Source of the DNA: a virus
Length of the DNA stretch: 42,030 nt
IMG/VR virus record: IMGVR_UViG_3300032293_002217
Coordinates: 1 to 42,030 of that record
Direction: 5' to 3' (one strand)
The translations under genes and the position numbers were made by a program. The notes below the pieces were generated by a model. The model was given only the letters and a program-made list of their open reading frames with translations. It searched no databases and had not been told where the DNA came from. Positions 30,984 through 38,354 of this stretch are shown here, piece by piece. Position 1 is the stretch's first letter; each line of letters begins with the position of its first letter.

Positions 30984-31648
30984 TGGAACATTACGACGTA
31001 CTGATTGCGACACCAGGAGCGATGCTCGAAGCGCAATATGTAGACAGCCTTGTCGAGACGTTAGCAGATTGTGATAGACGCGGAATCACATATAAGTGGC
31101 TTAACGCCTACACGTCCTTGGTGCATCATGCAAGAGAGCTAACTGCGAGCGGCTCAAGAGATCTAAATCTTGATCCAACCCAGGTATCACCTGGAGGACA
31201 AGATATTACGTACAACAAAATATTTTGGATTGACTCCGATATATCTTGGACGACAGAGGACTTCTTTAAGATATATGACTCGGAGTATGATGTGACATCA
31301 GGTGCGTACTTACTTGCAGACGGAGTTACAACTACCGTGCACGCGTGGGGGGCGCCTGGTGGAATACCAGCCCATAAAATTCTTAGCATGAAAGAAACTA
31401 TAAAGGTGCAAAGTATTGGCTTTGGCTTTGTTGCAATGAAATGTGGAGTGTTTGAAAGTATTCAACGTCCGTGGTTTAATCATGAGCAGGTGCAGGTTGG
31501 AACAGATGCAGCTGGAAACGCAGTTATTGACACAGTAGGTGAAGACATATCCTGGTGTGTAAAAGCATACAGAGCTGGAATTGATATTTACTTTGATCCT
31601 ACGGTTCTAGTGACACACATGAAAAAAGTCCCGATCACCTGGAGATAG
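30983..31648 (+). CDS. GT-A fold glycosyltransferase
   Basis: A 221-residue protein with FWIDSD (81-86) as the DxD metal site, a GAYLLADG segment, and GEDISWCVKAYRAGIDIYFDP near the C-terminus, which is the acceptor-side acidic motif of GT2-like enzymes. The GTG start overlaps the DUF2061 stop (TAGTG). As the last gene of the cassette it could add the sugar that the sulfotransferase modifies. Donor not readable. Confidence 0.78.
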   Translation: MEHYDVLIATPGAMLEAQYVDSLVETLADCDRRGITYKWLNAYTSLVHHARELTASGSRDLNLDPTQVSPGGQDITYNKIFWIDSDISWTTEDFFKIYDSEYDVTSGAYLLADGVTTTVHAWGAPGGIPAHKILSMKETIKVQSIGFGFVAMKCGVFESIQRPWFNHEQVQVGTDAAGNAVIDTVGEDISWCVKAYRAGIDIYFDPTVLVTHMKKVPITWR

Positions 31649-31672
31649 CTGTAAATACACTCTTAAAAAGAT

Positions 31673-31709
31673 AGAGCCGGACGCGCGATTGCTCGCGCTA
31701 TCCGGCTCT
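31673..31709. terminator. Bidirectional terminator
   Basis: AGAGCCGGA and TCCGGCTCT make a perfect nine-pair stem with an inner CGCG/CGCG, flanked by A-rich sequence on the left and TTTA on the right. It separates the sulfation cassette (+) from the lysis genes (-). Confidence 0.85.
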
Positions 31710-31771
31710 TTACGTTTCAGGCGTTCTCTCCCGGGACACCAAAAACTAGTATTACTATATACCTAAAAGGC

Positions 31772-32548
31772 CTACTTAACAGGCAATCCTGTAATAGATT
31801 TCCAAGTTTTTGCATCAACGATGCCAGTTACAGGCAGCTTCTTAGCCTTCTGATGAGCCATGACAGCCTTCTTTGTGACTGGACCGAATTGACCATCGGC
31901 TGGCTTGATCTCAAGAGCTGTCTGAACAGTCTTAACGTGAATGCCAGACTCACCTGGATCAATTGTCTCGCCAGGATAAACCTTACCAGTTGTATCCTTT
32001 TCCTTTACTACCTTAGGAGCAACAGGCGCTGCTGTTGATCCTGTGTAGTCAGGACGGCCCCAACCGACAACTCCAACAACAAGTTTCTTCTTGTTGTTCT
32101 TTAGGTACGCGCGCTCCTTCTTGCAGGTTTCCCCGCCGTTGCGCTGGTCACCCTTAGCGTTGCCTGAGGTGTTGCCCTCTAGGCAAATCATTGTGCCGTC
32201 CTTGTTATCCTTTACGACAATTCCTACGTGCGAGATGCGGTTAACGCCATCGCCTGGGAAGTCAAAGTAAACGATGTCGCCAGGTTGTGGAGTATTTACT
32301 CCGTCGTTGTCGTACCAACGCTTTTGCTTCTTAAAAGCATCTGCGCCTGCAACTGTTGAAACGGTGTTAGGCACCTTAACTCCAGCTTGATTCGCACACC
32401 ACATTACGTATGATCCACACCATGGCAAGAAGTTTGCCTTCGTGAACGCACCGTACTTTGTTTCGTTATCCTTAGGACCCTCAATGGTTCCTACCTCAGC
32501 AAGTGCAACTTCAATAAGTCGCGCGGCTGTTCCTTGAGCTGCTGCCAT
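31772..32548 (-). CDS. Endolysin: CHAP amidase/peptidase plus peptidoglycan-binding domain
   Basis: Residues about 10-150 form a CHAP domain: PWCGSYVMWC with catalytic Cys44, and SHVGIVV with His107. Residues about 195-258 form a PG_binding_1 domain (GIHVKTVQTAL, DGQFGPVTKKAV, GIVDAKTW). A Pro/Val/Lys linker joins them. It would cut peptide bonds or amide links in the host cell wall at lysis. There is no signal peptide, so it needs a holin. It starts 2 nt after a 21-residue micropeptide gene. Confidence 0.93.
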   Translation of the reverse strand: MAAAQGTAARLIEVALAEVGTIEGPKDNETKYGAFTKANFLPWCGSYVMWCANQAGVKVPNTVSTVAGADAFKKQKRWYDNDGVNTPQPGDIVYFDFPGDGVNRISHVGIVVKDNKDGTMICLEGNTSGNAKGDQRNGGETCKKERAYLKNNKKKLVVGVVGWGRPDYTGSTAAPVAPKVVKEKDTTGKVYPGETIDPGESGIHVKTVQTALEIKPADGQFGPVTKKAVMAHQKAKKLPVTGIVDAKTWKSITGLPVK

Positions 32549-32550
32549 GT

Positions 32551-32616
32551 TTATCTGCCTCCCTTAGGCTTTGACGGCTTTGGCTTTGACTTCTTACATC
32601 CGCATGTTGCGCACAT
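32551..32616 (-). CDS. Cys-rich micropeptide, 21 residues
   Basis: The frame MCATCGCKK...GGR has three Cys in the first seven residues and a Lys/Pro-rich tail. AGAAGGA lies 7 nt before its ATG, and its stop lies 2 nt before the endolysin start, so it occupies the gap in a coupled layout. Such tiny Cys-rich frames are seen near lysis genes of aquatic phages, in my recollection; a metal-binding or regulatory role is a guess. Confidence 0.5.
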   Translation of the reverse strand: MCATCGCKKSKPKPSKPKGGR

Positions 32617-32639
32617 AGTTTTCCTTCTCTGCTAGTTTC

Positions 32640-33305
32640 TTATTTAACGATTACTACTGTAATTTTTGCCTTAGGGCATTTTGCGTTTGCATCCTTAATT
32701 GCCTTGAGCTCTTTGTCGTCAACTGTAAGTGACCAACGTAGTTTTACGTGAACCCAATTCTTAATGTATGCGCAAACGTCCTTTGCAGGAAGCCAGTCGG
32801 CTGGATCCTGATCTGACTTAGAGCGATTAGTCGCTGCGGTGACAGCAATCAACGCGTTAACGTCTCCCATGTCATTCGCGTACACCTCGCGCTTAGCCTT
32901 ATCCCACGCCTTAGCGCCTGAATCCCAAGCCTCGGCTAGAGGAACCATATGGTCAACGTCTAGTCCAGAAAAATTTGTAACTGTTAATCCGTCATACGCG
33001 GAGTACCACTTGCCTGTGTCCTTTACGATCTTGCAACCCTTATCAACCTTAGGCTTAACAAGAGCCTCCTGAATAATCACGTCGTTGCGTGTGCTGCAAC
33101 CGTTCTTATCAAGATCCGACCAGTGCTTAAATTGTGAGCGCGCGTAACCTTCACGAACATCAGGCGCAACCTTTAACGCTTTAATTCCGGCGTCTACTGT
33201 TGCAAACGTTGTAGGCTTATCTGCTGCAAACGCTCCCGTAGAGCTAGCAACGATAATAAAAAGTGTAAGAGGTAATGTTGTTTTAGTTGTGTTATGCTTG
33301 CGCAT
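32640..33305 (-). CDS. Exported HNH nuclease (DUF1524/GmrSD C-terminal type)
   Basis: A 221-residue protein with a signal peptide (MRKHNTTK, hydrophobic core, cleavage near AFA-AD at 27-28). The nuclease core is LDVDHMVPLAEAW with DVDH at 116-119, then DVNALIAV and NRSKSDQDP, the HNH pattern of secreted actinobacterial DUF1524 proteins. Four cysteines could form disulfides. It would act outside the membrane, for example on incoming or released DNA. It lies between the lysis genes and the primase-helicase. GGACC precedes the start. Confidence 0.85.
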   Translation of the reverse strand: MRKHNTTKTTLPLTLFIIVASSTGAFAADKPTTFATVDAGIKALKVAPDVREGYARSQFKHWSDLDKNGCSTRNDVIIQEALVKPKVDKGCKIVKDTGKWYSAYDGLTVTNFSGLDVDHMVPLAEAWDSGAKAWDKAKREVYANDMGDVNALIAVTAATNRSKSDQDPADWLPAKDVCAYIKNWVHVKLRWSLTVDDKELKAIKDANAKCPKAKITVVIVK

Positions 33306-33313
33306 AGTAGGTC

Positions 33314-35938
33314 CTAACCGCGAGAGTAGCGTGAAGCAAGACCCCAGTCGACCTCGCCCGTTTGTACAGCGCGTGGAACAAGCGAACGACCTTGAATTTC
33401 AGCTTTTGAACCAAGACCGATAACAGTCATTCCACGATCTGATATTTTACGCTGGAATGCGATCTGTGTCATTGGTCTTTCACCACGCTCTTCACTCCAA
33501 GCACGATAGACAGAGTACAAAGACTTAACAGGAACGACCGTTCCCTCTGACTCCTTTGTCTCTTCATTTAAGAAAATACCGATACGGTCTTCGTTCTTGC
33601 GATAGATCTCTGACGCCTCGGTTACAACCTTACAAGTTCCAAGCGCATCGCGTGCCGAAGATCCAAGTAGCTTAATCGCGCCCTCAACTGCCCAAGACAG
33701 AACTGCTGGAAGGGCTCCTTCAGGGTCGAAGATGTAGTGCTTTAGGTCTGGGTCTGGATTTTCAGGGACGTTTGTAAGAGGTACGGGACGAATACGACGC
33801 CACATTGCGTCATCGTTAATGATAGGTCGGTGGTTTGTCGTAACCCACAACTTAGCACGTGATGAGAACGTAAATGGTTTTTCACCAGGTGAACGCGCAG
33901 AGATTTCACTTGAACCAGTTAACTTCTTAACTGAGTTTTCCTTCAAGCGCTCAGACTCTGGTAATTCGTCAACCCATACAAGACGGCGACCACGTAACTC
34001 AGCCCAGTGATAAAGATCTGAGCCGTTTGCTTGCCCATCGCCTTGTGCAAGAATAGAAGAGTCTAAAGGCCAAGCGTATTGCTGTGTGCCCATGCACTTT
34101 ACTAAAGCTTCAACTAATGTGTTCTTACCTGAGCCGGCAGGACCGTAGATCAAAAACATTACGTCGTACGTGCGCAAGCCCGTTAACGAGTAGCCCGCTG
34201 CACGTTGCAGCCAGTCTTGTAGTTCTTTGTCGCCAGACGTTGCAAAGTCTAAGAACTGTTCCCACTTAACATTTCGCATTCCTGGAGTGTACGCGACAGG
34301 TGCGCGGCGAGTAATAAATAAATCTGGGCGACCCTTAAGAAGTTCACCCGTGCGAAGATCAATAACTCCGTTGGCAACACCAAGCAGTGTTTCGTCTGAG
34401 TCCCAGGCGTTAACCTCAACCTGTACGCGCGGATCTGACGTTGCGTTTTCAATACAACCTGCAATGCGTGAGTTTGACTTAGCCTGTAACGCCCACTTCA
34501 TTAACTCTGCTTGCTTGTCTGCGTCCTCGTAGTTAACAACCTCGGATGCAATAACTGGTGCAAGCTTCTTTGTTAGTTCCTGTAGTTCAAGATTCTCAAC
34601 GTCTGGCTTCCAGTATCCGCCGTCCCAGTGAAACCAACCAAGTCCCGGAGTGTAACGAATAGCAGGACCGAATGAATCTACAAGACGACGACCGTTTCCT
34701 GTATCTGTAAGCGTGCGCTTACCAGGTTCTCCACCGTCGTTCTCGTTAACTGCGTCAACATCCTTAGGCACATCCATCTTTAAAAGACTTGATGCCTCAG
34801 AAATTGAGTCACCATCTGAGATCGACTGCGTAATCGAACCTCCGATAGTTCCAGGCATTGTATGCATATCCTGCGGTGAATAATTTTCAGTTGTGCGTAT
34901 ATCCTGCGCTTTTCCTGTAGCCTTTGAACGTGTCTCATCTTGAGACTTGTTAGCCCACTCTTGTAATCCTGGCCACATGCGCTCAGACTTTGGATTGTCA
35001 ATAACAAACTGTATAGCGCGTCGTACGTGCATCAACAATCCGCCTTGGCCTTCAAGCTCAAGAGGCGGACGCACCTTTTCAGCGTTAAAGCGAATCATCA
35101 TTGTTTCAACTGCAAGCTTACCAGCTTCAGTGTTGACAGGGAACTTATTCGCTAAGGCGCACGTCATCGAGTAAATATCAACTGCGCGTGAGCCTTCTTC
35201 AATTCCTTCTTCGAGCAGACGCTCAACGTCAATACGCTCGCCTGCAAAATCTAAATCTTCTAAGAAACTCCAGTCGCCTTCACCAAGATTTGTGCCACCG
35301 CGACGACTATTCTTTTTACGAAGAGACTGTAGTAGCTCTTCAGGCGCGGTTGCCATTTCAATTTCCCACGGCGCATGTCCTGGTGCCCACTCGTAGCAGA
35401 CGCCAGAGAAGTGACGCGACGGAGTAATGAGAACGTAGCCGTTGTGTTTGATGTCAACGCCTGGCAGATTTGCTTTCTTAAGATTTCCAACAAGCTGCTC
35501 TGACTCTTCGCACTTATAAAATAAGTGACGACCTCGCATTACCTTTCCACCGGCGATTGTGTACTCGCCTGTGATTGCCTCAACTGTTGGAGGTAGGAAT
35601 CCTTCTACGAGAGCTTCAAACTTTTCAAATGAATCTGGTCCACCTGAGCGCGGGTCAATATCAATAACAAAAAATCCACTGGAGCGACACATAACACCGA
35701 TGTTCATGTTTGGATCGCGTTGCCACCATGAATCAACTGTAGCAGCGTCTGTGGTTGCGAACTTGTTCCACTCAGGGAGCGATGGGTGCTTGCCTACATC
35801 TTTTGGTTCAACGTGAGCGCCTCCGCAAGTGCAGCGGCCTCCGACGATTCCATAGCAAGGAAGTATTGACCAACCCTTATTAGCATACCAGCTTGCGGCA
35901 GGACCTAAACGTCCTTCTGCTGATTCCCAGTTGCTCAT
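33314..35938 (-). CDS. Primase-polymerase/SF3 helicase
   Basis: An 874-residue replication protein. Residues 1-200 are a bifunctional primase-polymerase (AEP) domain with FFVIDIDP (metal-binding Asp93 and Asp95), an insert with Cys residues (RCTCGGAH), and RGRHLFYK. A linker leads to a D5/P4-type superfamily 3 helicase with Walker A GPAGSGKNT near 597, Walker B VWVDELPE near 649, and the sensor VTTNHRP. It would prime and unwind at the phage origin. The start follows AAGG. The adjacent divergent gap has palindromes that could be the origin. Confidence 0.92.
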   Translation of the reverse strand: MSNWESAEGRLGPAASWYANKGWSILPCYGIVGGRCTCGGAHVEPKDVGKHPSLPEWNKFATTDAATVDSWWQRDPNMNIGVMCRSSGFFVIDIDPRSGGPDSFEKFEALVEGFLPPTVEAITGEYTIAGGKVMRGRHLFYKCEESEQLVGNLKKANLPGVDIKHNGYVLITPSRHFSGVCYEWAPGHAPWEIEMATAPEELLQSLRKKNSRRGGTNLGEGDWSFLEDLDFAGERIDVERLLEEGIEEGSRAVDIYSMTCALANKFPVNTEAGKLAVETMMIRFNAEKVRPPLELEGQGGLLMHVRRAIQFVIDNPKSERMWPGLQEWANKSQDETRSKATGKAQDIRTTENYSPQDMHTMPGTIGGSITQSISDGDSISEASSLLKMDVPKDVDAVNENDGGEPGKRTLTDTGNGRRLVDSFGPAIRYTPGLGWFHWDGGYWKPDVENLELQELTKKLAPVIASEVVNYEDADKQAELMKWALQAKSNSRIAGCIENATSDPRVQVEVNAWDSDETLLGVANGVIDLRTGELLKGRPDLFITRRAPVAYTPGMRNVKWEQFLDFATSGDKELQDWLQRAAGYSLTGLRTYDVMFLIYGPAGSGKNTLVEALVKCMGTQQYAWPLDSSILAQGDGQANGSDLYHWAELRGRRLVWVDELPESERLKENSVKKLTGSSEISARSPGEKPFTFSSRAKLWVTTNHRPIINDDAMWRRIRPVPLTNVPENPDPDLKHYIFDPEGALPAVLSWAVEGAIKLLGSSARDALGTCKVVTEASEIYRKNEDRIGIFLNEETKESEGTVVPVKSLYSVYRAWSEERGERPMTQIAFQRKISDRGMTVIGLGSKAEIQGRSLVPRAVQTGEVDWGLASRYSRG

Positions 35939-35993
35939 ATACGGTTACCTTGCTGTAGCATCTTTACGTCGTTAACTCCAATCAAATCCTATA

Positions 35994-36039
35994 AAAACAA
36001 TTGTTTTCTAGAGAAGAGCTATCATATCACTTTTCTAGA
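35994..36039. other. Palindromes in the divergent gap next to the primase (possible origin or operator)
   Basis: AAAACAATTGTTTT (35994-36007) is a perfect 14-bp palindrome. TCTAGAGAAG (36008-36017) and CTTTTCTAGA (about 36030-36039) are inverted with one mismatch. The surrounding 226-bp gap is AT-rich. An origin beside a primase-helicase gene is plausible; an operator is equally so. Confidence 0.35.
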
Positions 36040-36121
36040 TTCTTTGTTACTTGGCGACTATAAAGGGTACTTGCCCATATGTAAACAACTGAAACAGATA
36101 ATAAATATAAACCATATAAGT

Positions 36122-36127
36122 TATAAT
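36122..36127 (+). promoter_or_regulatory. -10 box of the membrane-protein operon
   Basis: A consensus TATAAT about 38 nt before the GTG start at 36165. No clear -35 box. One GCGGTGA copy (36142-36148) lies just downstream, in the expected leader. Confidence 0.45.
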
Positions 36128-36164
36128 TTGTATATCTTCTAGCGGTGACCGAAAGGTAGTTACA

Positions 36165-36539
36165 GTGCTAAATAGTCTATCTATGCAAATCGGCGCCGTG
36201 GCCGGAGCTTTCGCAGGAGCCCTCTTCTTGTTCGGGCTAGTCTACAAGATCTACAAAGTTATTCACCGCGTCGAGTCTGCCATCGGGGTAGATGATAATG
36301 GAAGAACAATGTCTGAGCGTATGGAACGCGTTGAATATCAACTCTGGGAAAATGGTGGCAACTCCATGAAGGACCAGATGAACGCCCAAGGAGCCTTGGC
36401 AAAGGAGACTGCGGTAGAGGTTCGATTTATAAAGGACGTGCTGCTTCAGCTACTATCGCTGCCTGATATGCACCAGGGTCCCGCGCCCGTTGAGCCAAAG
36501 ATGACAAAGGCTCGCAAGAAGAAGACTTCAGACATCTAA
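36165..36539 (+). CDS. Single-pass membrane protein with coiled coil
   Basis: A 124-residue protein starting at GTG after GAAAGG. Residues 7-30 form one hydrophobic helix (Ala/Gly/Leu-rich), followed by a charged helical region (MSERMERVEYQLWENGG...) and a Lys-rich end (KARKKK). Similar single-pass proteins of actinobacteriophages occur near lysis or tail genes. Function not known; a holin or spanin-like role would be speculative. Confidence 0.65.
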   Translation: MLNSLSMQIGAVAGAFAGALFLFGLVYKIYKVIHRVESAIGVDDNGRTMSERMERVEYQLWENGGNSMKDQMNAQGALAKETAVEVRFIKDVLLQLLSLPDMHQGPAPVEPKMTKARKKKTSDI

Positions 36540-36653
36540 AAGAAGCAGTTTGCTTTATCCCTAGTTTTACCTTCTTCTGTACTGTATTCCTGTGGCAAGT
36601 ACACTTATAAGCACAGTTAAGAAAACTTTTAATTTAACTTTTAATTGCCAAAT

Positions 36654-36743
36654 ATGCAGTACTTTTTCTTATTTCTTGTTACAATTTTCCTAACTGTTAG
36701 CCTGTGGCTTATGGTTCACTTAACTGGAGACGCCGTTAAGTAG
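36654..36743 (+). CDS. Possible 29-residue membrane peptide
   Basis: A short frame (MQYFF...DAVK) that is hydrophobic for about 20 residues and ends with a polar tail. It has no visible ribosome-binding site and lies in the 219-nt gap between two genes. The hydrophobic run could be chance in AT-rich DNA. Confidence 0.28.
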   Translation: MQYFFLFLVTIFLTVSLWLMVHLTGDAVK

Positions 36744-36770
36744 CGTGTAGACAATAACTTGGAGAGTAAC

Positions 36771-37049
36771 ATGTCGCTTGCGGAACGCTTATCTCAGTCC
36801 TCAGGAATCGGTGCAGGTCTACCGTGCAAGATAGGAAGCCTGTTAACAGGCGAACAACTTTCAAAAGAAGATAAGGCAAAGCTTGCCGAGGTGCTTGAAG
36901 TCCCTTACGGTGCTCCAGGACGTCTTCCCAATACCACCATCGCCGCCGCCCTCAGAGATGAAGGCTTAGACGTCGGCGACTCTGCGGTGACAAAACATCG
37001 CCGCGGCGGGTGTCGTTGCTTTGGCTCTAATCCTAAGATTAGTGCATAA
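36771..37049 (+). CDS. Small basic protein, possible helix-turn-helix
   Basis: A 92-residue protein. I chose ATG 36771, preceded by GGAGAG, over a TTG 12 bases upstream. Residues about 52-72 (RLPNTTIAAALRDEGL) look like a helix-turn-helix, followed by KHRRGGCRC. A similar small DNA-binding gene often precedes terminase or phosphoesterase genes in actinobacteriophages; here it overlaps a metallophosphoesterase start by one base (TAATG). Confidence 0.6.
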   Translation: MSLAERLSQSSGIGAGLPCKIGSLLTGEQLSKEDKAKLAEVLEVPYGAPGRLPNTTIAAALRDEGLDVGDSAVTKHRRGGCRCFGSNPKISA

Positions 37050-38242
37050 TGACGCTATTCGATAAGCTCTCAGTTCCAGGGCGTTCAGGCTCGGACTTCA
37101 AGACAAAGAACAGCGCTCCCGATGAGGCATGGCGTCCGCGCATGGACGTAGGAGATGAAGGTGGATACGTCGTCTCGATACCGCGTCCTATCTCCGAGAT
37201 CCCTGACGCAAGAGAGTTACTAATAGAATTTGACCTTAACCCAGAGCATTGGGCAATCACCTCGGTAAGAAAATCACGTTGGCAACGCTACGACGGTGAG
37301 CTTTTAGAATCACAAAGAATTAACATCGTCCCAATAGCATCTCAAACAGAGTTAGATCTAGACGTAAAAGATCTAATGAAGAGTATGCAAAATTGGAAGC
37401 CTGGCAAGAAGCCTCCTGTGACAACTGGAGACCTTGCTTTTATTTTTGCGCCCAGCGACCAGCAACTAGGTAAGAAAGCTAACGGTGAGGGCACCAAGGA
37501 GACAGTAGAGCGTATACAAACCGCCACTGAAGGCGCGGTTCATCGCCTACATGACCTTAGAAAAGTTGGAAGAGATATAGGAACGGTTGTTATCGCACTC
37601 CTAGGAGATCACGTTGAAGGAAACGTATCTCAGGGGGGAAGACTACAAAGTCACTCCGCTTCTGATATGGGTCTTACTGAACAGATACGCGTAGGCATAG
37701 GTCTTCTTATGGTTCAAATAAAGGCGTTTGCCCCGTTGGTAGACCGCGTAGTAGTTGCGGTAGTAAACGGCAACCACGATGAGGTAAGCCGCCAGGTTGT
37801 GCTTGACCCTTCTGAAGGTTGGAATACGCACATTGCAAACGTGGCGCAGTCAATTTGCGCGGAGAGTAGCGCCTTATCTCACGTAGAGTTTAGGTTCCCT
37901 GCGAAAGACCATCAGACACTTGCCGTAGAGGTATGCGGAACTATGATTGGACTATTCCACGGGCACCAAAGTGGAAGAGACGTTACTAAGTACCTGTCAG
38001 AGCAGGCCGCAGGGCAAACTGCTTTAGGCGGCTGTGATGTCTGGCTGTCTGGTCACTTCCACAACTTTAGATCTATGGACATCGGCGGAAGATTTTGGGC
38101 TCAATGTCCAACTGTTGACCCTGGTTCCGCGTGGTTTAGAGACCGCAGAGGTTTAGAGTCTAACCCTGGAATATTGACCATGGTCGTAGGTAAAGACCAC
38201 GACCCAAGGCTAGATGTTAGCGTGATTCCAGCTAATAAATAA
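37049..38242 (+). CDS. Metallophosphoesterase
   Basis: A 397-residue calcineurin-like phosphoesterase. The metal motifs occur in order: SDQQLG (136-141), where the usual D-x-H is D-x-Q; GDHVEGN (186-192), where the second Asp is Glu; GNHDE (241-245); GHQSG near 304; and GHFHN near 335. The first 125 residues lack motifs and are probably a separate N-terminal domain. It may hydrolyse phosphodiesters in DNA or nucleotides. Coupled to the small basic protein upstream. Confidence 0.82.
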   Translation: MTLFDKLSVPGRSGSDFKTKNSAPDEAWRPRMDVGDEGGYVVSIPRPISEIPDARELLIEFDLNPEHWAITSVRKSRWQRYDGELLESQRINIVPIASQTELDLDVKDLMKSMQNWKPGKKPPVTTGDLAFIFAPSDQQLGKKANGEGTKETVERIQTATEGAVHRLHDLRKVGRDIGTVVIALLGDHVEGNVSQGGRLQSHSASDMGLTEQIRVGIGLLMVQIKAFAPLVDRVVVAVVNGNHDEVSRQVVLDPSEGWNTHIANVAQSICAESSALSHVEFRFPAKDHQTLAVEVCGTMIGLFHGHQSGRDVTKYLSEQAAGQTALGGCDVWLSGHFHNFRSMDIGGRFWAQCPTVDPGSAWFRDRRGLESNPGILTMVVGKDHDPRLDVSVIPANK

Positions 38243-38354
38243 TAAAATATCCAAGTAAAGATTCTGGTTGTTTGGTAGTATTAACCTATCGCCTAATAAT
38301 GTCGTTTTGACGTTGCACGCATAGGTCCGATGGTTTTTAAGGAACGGAGCTTCT

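Larger units (their letters stand above)
8754..36990 (+). repeat. Dispersed strand-biased heptamer GCGGTGA (19 + copies)
   Basis: Plus-strand copies start at 8754, 10151, 12043, 16077, 16874, 17449, 18185, 18449, 18765, 19779, 20497, 20912, 21234, 21505, 22309, 32836, 34873, 36142 and 36984; minus-strand copies are only at 28452 and 36263. The base before is T in 13, C in 5 and A in 1 copy; the base after is never G. Copies occur in genes of both directions and in three reading frames. Confidence 0.8.

Noticed and set aside
8754-36990. GCGGTGA as an uptake sequence related to the Haemophilus AAGTGCGGT word
   Set aside because: Only partial overlap of bases, and uptake words are not normally found on one strand only.
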